Below, piece after piece: positions 18,457 through 27,693 of a DNA stretch of 64,000 nucleotides. A program made the position numbers and the translations under genes. The notes beneath the pieces are model-generated. The model was not told the DNA's origin and made no database searches. It worked only from the letters and a program-made list of their open reading frames with translations. Positions within the stretch are counted from its first letter, which is position 1. Each line of letters starts with the position of its first letter. The stretch is taken from NCBI RefSeq assembly GCF_002022505.1, contig NZ_CP019781.1, forward strand, positions 1,387,501 through 1,451,500, read 5' to 3'. Origin of the DNA: Bartonella sp. WD16.2. GTDB taxonomy: Bacteria; Pseudomonadota; Alphaproteobacteria; Rhizobiales; Rhizobiaceae.

Positions 18457-19575
18457 TCAAGCAGGTGCTGCATAAGTTGAGATAACGATCGCCCCAAAAT
18501 CCTGCTTTCCTTGGGAGCTTCCTGGCAACTGAAAGACCGGTTTTTTCATCCCAATAATCGTTTTAGCAGCTACACCAAACTCGCGCTCATAGTCAAAAAG
18601 CTCTTCTACCAATTTATAGCGTGTAGCCCCACGGTCTTTACCAAAAGCGATAACGGCACTTTGTGCTCCAAGCAGAACAGCACGACGCGTATTCTCAGCA
18701 GAACTATTGTTTAAAGTTGTCTGCACACCTTCAGTCACATGCGCAGCTTCACGCAAAATAACTCCATTATACATGCCAAGTGACCCATTATAGATAGGGT
18801 TCTTCATGCGGCTTCCACTATAAATCGCTTTGGTAATATCAAGCCACTGACCAGACTCTGTATTCGTACGCAATTGTGTCACTTGTGTTGGGTGAAGATA
18901 CATCACATAAACACTTTCCCCATCGACACGCACGGGTCTAATTTTTGGCATGGCAAGCTTAGCGCGTTCCACCGCTTGATCAATCAATTTTAAATTAAAC
19001 TCATCGCCTTTCTTCAAATCTTCATCTTTCTCTTTCCCATTAGCGCGTATTATGCGTTTACTTGTTGGAGCAGTTGGCTTATTAAACCCGTAATGGACAG
19101 GCTTTAATTTAAACTCTTGTCCTTCAAAGTTTATTTTTTCTGCCGAATATCCACACACTTGAATAAAAAACATCATGCTTAAACGATCAGCATACCAATC
19201 AACCAAAGCATTTTTAGCTTCTGTACGTAAATTATACAAAACCCGTTGCTGATCGATTGTTCCTTCATTTTTGACACGCACAGCATGAGAAAGTTCATTA
19301 ATAACCAAGCGATCATTTGTAAATTTTAAGGCCTCTTCTTTGCCTTCAAGTTCCTCCCCTTCACTCACACCTTCACCAAGCAAATGCATACGTAAACCAA
19401 AGGTAATGGAATCACCATTTGCTTTAGTGGCCTCATCTTTCAACTGTATGATGCTATTGGAATCTCTCCCAATTAATGGAGCGATGGAAGTCGCTTTTGA
19501 AATTTCCCCATTAAGTAATTTGGACCACGCTTTTACAGTCAATGCGTTATTGACGTCAATACTCGTTACAGCCAT
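18457..19575 (-). CDS. Major capsid protein, N4-gp56 family
   Basis: A 372-residue protein. The N-terminus (ALTVKAWSKLLNGEISKAT, IGRDSNSIIQLKDE), KANGDSITFGLRMHLLGEG and EALKFTNDRLVINELSHAVR are the recognised pattern of N4-gp56-type HK97-fold capsid proteins. The remainder includes YVMYLHPTQVTQLRT and ends in PVFQLPGSSQGKQDFGAIVI. No maturation protease is expected in this family and none is present. Preceded by the scaffold-like gene and followed by the adaptor. Confidence 0.92.
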   Translation of the reverse strand: MAVTSIDVNNALTVKAWSKLLNGEISKATSIAPLIGRDSNSIIQLKDEATKANGDSITFGLRMHLLGEGVSEGEELEGKEEALKFTNDRLVINELSHAVRVKNEGTIDQQRVLYNLRTEAKNALVDWYADRLSMMFFIQVCGYSAEKINFEGQEFKLKPVHYGFNKPTAPTSKRIIRANGKEKDEDLKKGDEFNLKLIDQAVERAKLAMPKIRPVRVDGESVYVMYLHPTQVTQLRTNTESGQWLDITKAIYSGSRMKNPIYNGSLGMYNGVILREAAHVTEGVQTTLNNSSAENTRRAVLLGAQSAVIAFGKDRGATRYKLVEELFDYEREFGVAAKTIIGMKKPVFQLPGSSQGKQDFGAIVISTYAAPA

Positions 19576-19722
19576 TATTTCCTCTTATAGTCTTGATTAA
19601 AAATCCGGCCAAAAGCCGGTTGCCGAATGTTCCCCCCTATCTGATAACCAGATGCCTGATAATCAGAACAGCGGTCACTTAATAATGGGTTGTGTTTTTT
19701 GGCAGATTTCTGCCTCTCTTTT

Positions 19723-20526
19723 TTAAAGATCCACATCGCCCATTAAACGATTAAAAGCAGCTTTATTGTTAGGATCATCAATCCAAGTGCTAAACTCTGC
19801 CTCAGACATTTTGTCGAGCATTTCCAAAGACATAGACCCCTTTGGATTCAAACCATTATAGGCAGAAAGTGTACGTGCAGAATTTTGTCTTTCCTGCACA
19901 CGCTCAACAGTATTTTGCATAGGAGCAACAGTGTTAACAGTGTTGCCTTGCTTGTTTGTATATCCCATATTCTGCGCAATAGAGTAAATCACTTGCGCCG
20001 GGTTTTGCTTGTTTTGTGCACAATCACGCAAAATCTGCTTCAACTCATTACCAATCAATGCATCAATAACTTTGGGATTGGCTCTTTCAGGGTAGAGAGA
20101 AGCGCAAGAAGCCAGCTGCTTTGCGCGCATATCATAAACAAAATCAGCAGCTTGATCAAAATCAAGATGCTTGTGCTTAATAGTCGCAACAGACTGATTA
20201 AAAAAGGAACGCAGCTTTTCTTCTTCTGAGGGAACAGAAGTGTTTTTATCGTCTTGCGCCTGTGCCAATTCCTGTTGTGTTTGATCCTGCTGTGTTTGAG
20301 TTTTTTTCCCCAGCCATTGTACATAGCCCATAAAATCTGCATTAGGGTCTGGCTGCACCTCATCCTTCTGAAGTCCCGGTGCTTCTTGAGAAACTTTACC
20401 TTTCTGAGAATTTTCATCAAAAGGTATACTCGCGTTTTCTCCTATTGCTCCACCCTCTCCATTTTCTTGAAGAGGATCTTGTACGAGTTGGTTTTGCTCT
20501 TCTGGCGTTAATATTTCTTCATCCAT
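19723..20526 (-). CDS. Scaffold-like phage protein
   Basis: A 267-residue acidic protein, very rich in Gln, Glu, Asn and Asp with a predicted disordered first half (coiled TQQDQTQQELAQAQDDK) and helical second half. This composition and the position between portal and capsid identify it as the probable internal scaffolding protein that directs capsid assembly. No sequence motif proves it. The frame is open and starts with ATG. Confidence 0.7.
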   Translation of the reverse strand: MDEEILTPEEQNQLVQDPLQENGEGGAIGENASIPFDENSQKGKVSQEAPGLQKDEVQPDPNADFMGYVQWLGKKTQTQQDQTQQELAQAQDDKNTSVPSEEEKLRSFFNQSVATIKHKHLDFDQAADFVYDMRAKQLASCASLYPERANPKVIDALIGNELKQILRDCAQNKQNPAQVIYSIAQNMGYTNKQGNTVNTVAPMQNTVERVQERQNSARTLSAYNGLNPKGSMSLEMLDKMSEAEFSTWIDDPNNKAAFNRLMGDVDL

Positions 20527-21040
20527 TGTGCTAACCTTCTTTCTTCAATAATGCTTGCTTCTCAGGCAATGCTTCTTTTCAAAACAATGCCCTTCTTCTC
20601 AGACAATAAGGTGTGCCTCTGCCTTCCCCTATCGCTTCACTCTCTCCACTTATCCTTCAAGAAAATTCCGCATGCGCTTGTCCTGCCTTTTCAAGCCGCA
20701 ACGCTTCCTCATCCCCCAACCGCAATGCTTCTTCCATTCTCCAGCTGCAACATTTCCCCATCATCCCTCCCAACTGCAACACTTCCTCATCTACTGTGCC
20801 AGCTCTTTCCTCACACGAATAATCTCCCTGTCAAACAACGCTCTCTCCTTACACAGTCCCTAGCAGGCAATAGCTTCTCCCAGACAATCAGCCTTCCGCC
20901 TCCTTAAAACAACACTTCCTCACCCAGTGTACCCCCTCGCCTTTAAAGGCAACACCTTTTTCCTCAACAAAGCCTCACCCCACCACCTCCAAACCAATAA
21001 GGCAAATAATAAGAGGCAATAAAGATACAGTTCTTATCCA
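20527..21040 (+). repeat. G-poor C/T-rich tract between scaffold and portal genes
   Basis: Degenerate repeats of units such as CAATGCTTCTT and CAACACTTCCTCATC; C-rich and G-poor on the + strand although the flanking genes lie on the minus strand. Open frames here are by-products of the composition. Confidence 0.7.
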
Positions 21041-22894
21041 TTAGGAAGTTTGTTGTGCATTTTGCGCCATACGCAAAAGAGCTTGGATCGCTTGTTTTGT
21101 CTCTTGCGCGCCCTCATTTTGTGCCCCAACTTGTTGACCACTTTGCAATTGCTCCTGCTGCTGCCCAGCTTTTGTAGCAATTTTGTGAATGAGCGATGCC
21201 GGCAAAGGTGAATAGCGTAACAAGTCGAGCATAATATCTGGTGTTGCAAAATTTTGCATCAAAGGGAGCAACTGTGTAATCATAGCAAAAGTGCGCTCTT
21301 TTTCATTAGGACTTGTTGGAGCATCATCCACCACAATATCATATTCTAAACTTGTAATAACTTCCCGCGTTAGCGGAACATACTGAGCATTTTCTTCCCC
21401 AGCAATACGCACCAATCGCCCATCAGAAAGATAATTTTGAATAAGATAAAGAATAATTTTTCCCTGTCGCTGTCGATAGCGTCGCAAACCATCAAAGAAG
21501 GATGCCAATAAATTAAGCGATGATTGACGGCGTTGTTCTTCAAGAACACCCGGTTGATTTACCGCACGTGTTCCAACAAATTCCGCAGACAACCCTGTAA
21601 CCTGAGAAATAGCTCCCTTTGCTTCATTAAAAAGCTGGAAAAACCCGTTGGGAAATTGCCCAGCAGGTTTTGGTTGTATTCTTCCACTAGCCAAAGCGCC
21701 ACTTTTAAGCCACGTAATACTATCCGCCCTTGCCCAGCTTTCCATAGCTTGGCGATCGTCATCAAAAGCATCTCGTTCAGCCATAACCCCACCTTTGGAT
21801 TGGCTATTGAGCAAATGCATCACTTGACTAAAATATTTATTAGCCCACCGTTGTGGATCTTTTGCAGGCTTTACAACCCCGTAAAAATGTCGACTGAATT
21901 TATCAAAATAGCCCGTAATGCACTCCCACCCCAATTGATTGGATGGCACCAATGGCTTATCAGGAGCTTCAAACAATCTTTTACCTAAAAAAGCACGTTT
22001 AACAACTTTTTTCGTCAATCTTGTTGCTTGGATATGCGGATTATTTTTGCGCAAAAATTGAAAATCTTCCTCAGAATAATCAATATATTGCCCAGTTTCC
22101 AAGTTGAGAACTTTATAATAAACCTCACGTTCAAACCACCGACATTCAGCCAGCGTCACCATTGTGCGCTCATGATAGCTAAATTCATCGTCGATTGCAT
22201 CTCCATAACTTTGTGCACCACTTCTACCTGACCGTGTTGAAACAAGGTGGTGTGCCCAATCGGCATGCAGATCACTCCAATGAACATCGGGGAACATTTC
22301 TTGCGCAATCTCTAAAGGCTTTTCATCGATATACCATAGGCGCTGCGCATCAATAAGATTAGGCTTAACAGCACTTGCATCCCATACCATTTTCATAGGA
22401 TCCAAGCGCGTAATTACAGGCTTTCCATTAGGGTCATCTTCATAATCAAGCCGCGTATCAGTCCAACCCATCCCACAAATAATGGCATCTTGAAAAGCGT
22501 CAGAATCTTCATATTCTCCATCAGCCTCATCACGAAACCATTCAGCCGCTCCCGTTAAAATCTGATTGGCCAAAGCTGCTCCTGGTTGCCGAGGAATAAA
22601 TTGAACCTGTCGTTTATTGTTGCGCTCAGCCCCAATCACAGCATTTACCAAAGGAGCAATGCGGTTAAAAGTCATCACAGGTCTATTGTGTTCTCGCAAT
22701 ACAGCAAGATCTTGCTCATTCCATTGTCGCCCATTATAAAAGTCATAATCTTCTTGAGCGTTTTTTCGCCACTGTTCGACATGCGCAATATCTTCCTGAT
22801 ACCAGGTAACAAGCTTTTTAAAGAGTGCCTGATGTTGAAGTGTCTCAATCGGATCGATTAAAGATGTCTGTTGGTCCATTAAAAAGTCACCCAT
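21041..22894 (-). CDS. Phage portal protein, P22-like
   Basis: A 617-residue product from the ATG at 22894; alternatives are ATG 22879 with a GGGTGA upstream and a GTG at 22927. The portal ring is the DNA channel at the capsid vertex. Family hallmarks: DYDFYNGRQWNEQDLAVLRE, RPVMTFNRIAPLVNAVIGAE, NQILTGAAEWFRDE, DAFQDAIICGMGWTDTRLDY, then PMKMVWDASAVKPNLIDAQR and a C-terminal Gln-rich helical barrel (GQQQEQLQSGQQVGAQNEGA). Length is normal for P22-type portals. Located after the large terminase but 960 bases away from it. Confidence 0.93.
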   Translation of the reverse strand: MGDFLMDQQTSLIDPIETLQHQALFKKLVTWYQEDIAHVEQWRKNAQEDYDFYNGRQWNEQDLAVLREHNRPVMTFNRIAPLVNAVIGAERNNKRQVQFIPRQPGAALANQILTGAAEWFRDEADGEYEDSDAFQDAIICGMGWTDTRLDYEDDPNGKPVITRLDPMKMVWDASAVKPNLIDAQRLWYIDEKPLEIAQEMFPDVHWSDLHADWAHHLVSTRSGRSGAQSYGDAIDDEFSYHERTMVTLAECRWFEREVYYKVLNLETGQYIDYSEEDFQFLRKNNPHIQATRLTKKVVKRAFLGKRLFEAPDKPLVPSNQLGWECITGYFDKFSRHFYGVVKPAKDPQRWANKYFSQVMHLLNSQSKGGVMAERDAFDDDRQAMESWARADSITWLKSGALASGRIQPKPAGQFPNGFFQLFNEAKGAISQVTGLSAEFVGTRAVNQPGVLEEQRRQSSLNLLASFFDGLRRYRQRQGKIILYLIQNYLSDGRLVRIAGEENAQYVPLTREVITSLEYDIVVDDAPTSPNEKERTFAMITQLLPLMQNFATPDIMLDLLRYSPLPASLIHKIATKAGQQQEQLQSGQQVGAQNEGAQETKQAIQALLRMAQNAQQTS

Positions 22895-22927
22895 AATGTT
22901 AAAAACCATCCACGATGATAAATTCAC

Positions 22928-23890
22928 CTACAATGTGCAAAACTCTGCACAAGCCTTAACTCCCCACGAACTTAATTTTCGTTTTCACGGTTTTTCCTCT
23001 TCGTGGTCTTCACCCTCTTCATATCGTCCAAAACACTCATATGCTTCAAAACACCTATAAGCTTTAAAAGCCACTCAATACATCCACGAACTCTCATAGC
23101 TTCAATCCTTCTCACAACCTCAAGTTCCTCTCTTGGCCTCATGTTCCACGAGCTCAAATCCCTCGTCCTCACAGTTACCCCTCAAAGCCTTCACCTTCAC
23201 AAACCTTTCTCCCTCGTGACCTCACCCTTTATGGCGTTTTCACCGCTCTTACAAACCTTCACCCCTCACATCACTCAAAACACCCATAACGCCACTCAAG
23301 CCACCCATGAAAACCCACACAAGCGACCCATACATCCACGAAATCCTCATATCTTTCAAGTTCCTCTCATGACCTCATTCTCTACAAACTCAACCTCCCG
23401 CCTTCACGGTTGCTTCCTCACAAACCTTCCCCCCTCATGGCGTTTTCATCCCCCTCACAAGACCTTCACCCTTCATACCCCTCACAAGCACCCATGAGGC
23501 TCACAAATCACCCATACATCCACGAACCCTCATAGCCTCATTCACCCAAACTCAACCCCCCGCCTTCACGGTTGCTTCCTCACAAACCTTCCCCCCTCAT
23601 GGCGTTTTCATCCCCCTCACAAGACCTTCACCCTTCATACCCCTCACAAGCACCCATGAGGCTCACAAATCACCCATACATCCACGAACCCTCATAGCCT
23701 CATTCACCACAAACTCAACCCCCCTCCTTCACGGTTGCTTCCTCACAAACCTTTCTCCTCGCGGCGTTTTATCCCTCTCTCAAGCCCTCACCTTCATATC
23801 ATTCAAAGCACCCATGAGCGCCCCCTCAAGCCACCGCCCTCCCTCAAACCACCTATTGCACCACCCGCGCACTTCAAACTACCTATGTGC
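22928..23890 (+). repeat. G-poor tract with a 162-bp tandem repeat
   Basis: Noncoding spacer between terminase and portal. From 23385 a unit starting CAAACTCAACC recurs at 23547 and 23710 (periods 162 and 163), with the first two copies nearly identical; shared words are CTTCACGGTTGCTTCCTC and CTCATGGCGTTTTCATC. The flanks hold degenerate versions (23003-23380). Confidence 0.85.
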
Positions 23891-25216
23891 TCAAAAAGCC
23901 ATCCATGAAGTTGAAGAACTCTGAGAAGAACGATAAACATTTTTTCGCGGTTGGATATTGGGCTGTTCATAAGCAATACACATCAACCCAAAACTATCAG
24001 CCCCATGGCTTGCCCAATCATGTTCAGCTCCCAAACCAATATTACGCTGTTCGTCGCGTTTTTCATGGTACCATGCAAGCGCTTTTCGTCCTGCTGTTGT
24101 TGTATCACGATTAAACCATATAGCTGGAAATAAACGCCTCACAGCTTCGATACGCATTTTGACGGCACCCACTCCTTGGTTGGGAATAATTTTGGTCTGA
24201 AAACCAGCGTGTTGAAGAGCACTTTCAAAACTAACATTACAAACGCGATCTTTTGTCGCTCCATCATGAGGCAAAACCATTAAAGCTTTATCATATCCCC
24301 TTTGGCACACCCATCCAATATGCTCCGATAAAGGCTGCCCTTGTGCTTCATAATAATCGAGAACACGGATCTCGCGTCCAATAAATTGCGCAACCCATAA
24401 AGCCGTCGCATCAGCCTTTGCTCCCGTTCCACCAATATCCCAAAAGATCTTGATCTGAATGAGCGGGTCACGCGGCACATGAGTAACGCGTCCTTCCTGC
24501 TCAGCCTCAAGCAATAATTTTTGATAATACGCTCCTTGCACAGCTTGTAGATATTCTCCTTCCCAAATATGATTGTACTGCTCAGGCCTTTGGGTAAAAT
24601 CAGCTTCCCGGGCACGATTGAGCCTATCAGGAAATCGAGGATTATCCCTCCAATTGATTTCAGCTCCCTTGATATGAGGGTCCTTCACAGTACGAAATCG
24701 CTTTTCAACAGGGGCATTCTCGCGTAAAGGGTTCCACGTAACCCATAATTCACAATGCCAATTTTCCCCTTCTTCCCGCAAGGTTGGAATCAACGTTTGC
24801 CAAGCAGCCTCAGTAACAGGCTCAGCCTCATCAACCCAACAAAGCAGAATGCGCCCCATTGATTTAATGCTTGCAATATTGCGATCTAAACCAGCAAATG
24901 CATAAACAATACGTCCATCTTTTGATCTAACGTATTTATCACCGATCTCATAATAGTCTCTCAAAAAACTGTAAGATTCAATAGCGCGTTTAATTTCCTC
25001 TAGCGAACTTTCATTCAGCGAATTTTGAAACTGTCTTGCACATAAAATAATGCCTCTCTCCCCTACCTTCCCATGTCGATATCCAATCACAGCCGACATC
25101 AGGGCAAAAGAGCGTGTTTTACCAGATCCACGTCCTCCCCAAGCAGCACGCACATCAGCCTGACCAGAAAAAACAGGAATCAATTTCGGAATAAGAGCAA
25201 TTTGAACAGTCGTCAT
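23891..25216 (-). CDS. Large terminase subunit
   Basis: A 441-residue packaging motor. The ATPase has Walker A GGRGSGKT at 27-34 and Walker B ILLCWVDEAEP with Asp129/Glu130. The nuclease domain begins near residue 255 (IKIFWDIGGTGAKADATALW) with the first metal-binding Asp, and continues through DYYEAQGQPLSEH to AEHDWASHGADSFG. It cuts and translocates DNA into the capsid through the portal. In a gene transfer agent this enzyme would package host DNA. ATG start; length and motifs are complete. Confidence 0.95.
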   Translation of the reverse strand: MTTVQIALIPKLIPVFSGQADVRAAWGGRGSGKTRSFALMSAVIGYRHGKVGERGIILCARQFQNSLNESSLEEIKRAIESYSFLRDYYEIGDKYVRSKDGRIVYAFAGLDRNIASIKSMGRILLCWVDEAEPVTEAAWQTLIPTLREEGENWHCELWVTWNPLRENAPVEKRFRTVKDPHIKGAEINWRDNPRFPDRLNRAREADFTQRPEQYNHIWEGEYLQAVQGAYYQKLLLEAEQEGRVTHVPRDPLIQIKIFWDIGGTGAKADATALWVAQFIGREIRVLDYYEAQGQPLSEHIGWVCQRGYDKALMVLPHDGATKDRVCNVSFESALQHAGFQTKIIPNQGVGAVKMRIEAVRRLFPAIWFNRDTTTAGRKALAWYHEKRDEQRNIGLGAEHDWASHGADSFGLMCIAYEQPNIQPRKNVYRSSQSSSTSWMAF

Positions 25217-26064
25217 TAAGAGATATCATTGTAACATCATGAGAATAACCCCACAGCAGATCAAACACAGTACCATCCCCTCATGAGGGTATAGCCCCTC
25301 CCTGCTACGCGGCTCTTCTTACTATGCAACTCTCTCTACTGCACACACGCTTCCTCCAGCATACTTCCTCCACTACACAAAACCTTCACCAACTACACAA
25401 ACTTCTCTCCACCACGCAAACCCTCCTTCACTAAAACCCCTCTCCATTGCAGCCGACCAAACTGGCTTGCACTGAAAAATCATCGCCCTACCATCAACTA
25501 AGAATCCACACAAGAACCTTCGTCACACCAACTCCTCCGTTAGCACACAGTTTCTCCCCACCATGCAGTCCTCTTCCTTGCACACGCAGACTTCCTCCAC
25601 CACACAAAACCTCACCAACTACACAAAGCCTCCCCCTGCTACAATGAACATTCTCACCATACGTAGTTCTCTCCTCACCACACAAACCTTTTCACCACAT
25701 AGATCTCATCAGCCACAAGCCTTTCCGCTACTACACCGTTCCTCCTGGTCATGTGGTCTTTCTCACTATGCCATGCAGTCCTCCTCCCAAGCACGCACAA
25801 TCCTCCACCGCTACACACAAAGCTTCCCCTCGCCACGCATAACTCTTTTCATTAAAACCTCTCACCACTGCAGCCAACCAAACTGGCTGCACCAAAAATC
25901 ACTATCCCACCATCAACCAAGAATTTACAATAAGCTTTTAAAAACAGAACTTAGTGTTAAAATGTATGAGAAATTGCACACAAACCCACAGTCAACAAAA
26001 ACACCCACAACCAATAGAACAAAGATTTTCAGAATGTCATACATCAAAAACAGATGTCTTACGA
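25217..26064 (+). repeat. G-poor tract between the terminase genes
   Basis: Noncoding, C-rich on the + strand. An imperfect repeat of about 420 bp: TGCAGCC-ACCAAACTGGCT motifs at 25448 and 25869 are followed by the same ACCATCAAC-AAGAAT words, and ATGCAGTCCTC recurs between. Frames on either strand are compositional. Confidence 0.75.
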
Positions 26065-26370
26065 TCATTCCGTTATTGCGGCTTTAGGAGCCATCGGCAC
26101 AATTTCAACACGCGACACTGTTGTTTTAACATCGCTCCCTTCTTCCCCACTTACTTGCAGAGGCAAAACTTTTGCTAAAAGCGAGAAAAAAGACACCGGA
26201 TTATTAATCGCATGATATTCAAGATAAGACACCAAGCCATCACGACCATAGTGATCTCCTGCTTGCGTAGCAGCTGCCAAAAGAGCATCTTTGAGCAACT
26301 TTGTATTTTTATTCAATGAGCCTTTAGGCCGTCCTCTTCCACGTACAGGCACAGACTGTTCGTTCACCAC
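26065..26370 (-). CDS. Small terminase-like DNA-binding phage protein
   Basis: A 101-residue protein starting with GTG (AAGGA ribosome binding site 10 bases before). The N-terminus RGRGRPKGSLNKNTKLLKDA resembles AT-hook-like leaders of proteins encoded directly upstream of large terminases in podovirus-like cassettes; the middle is helical (SYLEYHAINNPVSFFSLLAK). Its place as the first gene of the cassette supports a small terminase or terminase-associated role. The similarity is not enough to prove DNA recognition. Confidence 0.65.
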   Translation of the reverse strand: MVNEQSVPVRGRGRPKGSLNKNTKLLKDALLAAATQAGDHYGRDGLVSYLEYHAINNPVSFFSLLAKVLPLQVSGEEGSDVKTTVSRVEIVPMAPKAAITE

Positions 26371-27693
26371 GCTAACATTCCTTTACCGACTATAAACAAA
26401 TCTATTGCAGTCCCTCATAAATCTTAATACAAGCCATTCACTCATCTACTGACGTAAAAAGCTCGAAGCCCAACACTAATCAAAAATCAGTAAACATTCT
26501 AAAAGATTGGCTTGTTTTTTAAGAAAACTCCGTTGTTTCCCAAAAGAAGGACTCTATCACCTCTCACAACAAGGGTTTCCCACAACAAAGAATGGGCACC
26601 ACCCAATCATAAAGAAAGGCCCCTCTTATTTTTCATGTTCCCAACAACATATCGTATCAATAACACGCCCCACCAATAATATCACAAAGAAATGACCATA
26701 TAAAAAACAACCCTCCCCTCTCAAAGCATCTTACGCCCAAAGATATGAAAAACCATTTCAATCATTCCTCCTCATTAATTTCGCCACTACCAATAATCTC
26801 CCCCATAAATCCACAGGAGATACACCCAAATGACAAGCAAACAACACTCTCATCAGGGGCAAAACCATTAACACATCATAGAAAAATTTAAGAAAATCGT
26901 AATCTCAATTACACGTAAAGTCGTGAGTAAAAACCACTCAAATGACAAGAAAATAACACCCCCTCACAGCGAAAACTACCAACCCATCACAGAAAAACTT
27001 AAGAAAACTGTAAGCTCAACCACACATAAAGTCGGGAGCAAAAATCCCACTCAAATAGCCAGAAAAGAGCAAAACTTAGTCACAAAAAATGACATGCAAA
27101 TTACAAAAACACGACTAAATCTGAAACAACGAAAAAACTCTAAACACACCACGCATAAGGCCCCAGGCACAATCCCCTAAAACCTCTCCATCTCACCTGG
27201 CTCAAACATCTTCAAAAAACTCTTAACTTATTCAGAAAAACCCTCACCCAAGTGGCAATTGATTGGCCAAGCAACTCATTCTTCGCAACTTACCCCTCAC
27301 GACTACCTCTTAAGCCCCTTCTCACAAGAAAGGCACAAATCTATCGGGTACCCTCACATCGTCAACACCCACACCCCTACGGTCTTAAATACTTCCACGC
27401 CACCGATAGCTTCTACACTCTCGATAGCTTCATATTATCGACATTTCACCGACACTTGTCATAAAACCACCATGTCTCATGAAATCTTGCCTACATTACC
27501 GCTACAATCACAGCGCACAAACTAACCTCCTACGCGGTAGACAACACGGCAGGTACCATCCCTACGAAAACCTTATTTTCAAGCATTTATGGATGAGAGA
27601 TACAATTGTGATTATGCTATAATGGTATCAGTTTACGTTCACCTTGTCAACTCTCATTAACTTTTTTCTCTTTTGGTTCTAAGCACTTGTGAG
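26371..27693. repeat. Gene-free region with a 111-bp tandem repeat
   Basis: Between the phage cassette and clpB. Units beginning GAAAAATTTAAGAAAA (26881) and GAAAAACTTAAGAAAA (26992) are 111 bases apart and share TAAAGTCG-GAG-AAAAA. These units are A-rich, unlike the C-rich tracts; 27180-27540 is again G-poor. No gene or att site seen. Confidence 0.65.

Larger units (their letters stand above)
11709..26370 (-). mobile_element. Phage structural cassette, podovirus-like, candidate gene transfer agent locus
   Basis: Twelve minus-strand genes in the order small terminase-like, large terminase, portal, scaffold-like, N4-gp56-type capsid, gp4-like adaptor, tail stabiliser, acetyltransferase-like, S74 tail protein, collar tail fibre, short coiled protein and lysozyme. 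All reading frames are open. There is no integrase, excisionase, repressor, replication or antirepressor gene and no visible att repeat. Intact packaging and structural genes without lysogeny genes fit a gene transfer agent; Bartonella is known to keep one (BaGTA). An alternative is a remnant prophage. The genes are separated by up to 960 bases of G-poor repeat. Confidence 0.65.

Noticed and set aside
23385..23872. CRISPR array
   Set aside because: The periodic units are about 162 bp, contiguous and lack the short repeat-spacer structure; no cas genes. The same holds for the other tandem arrays.
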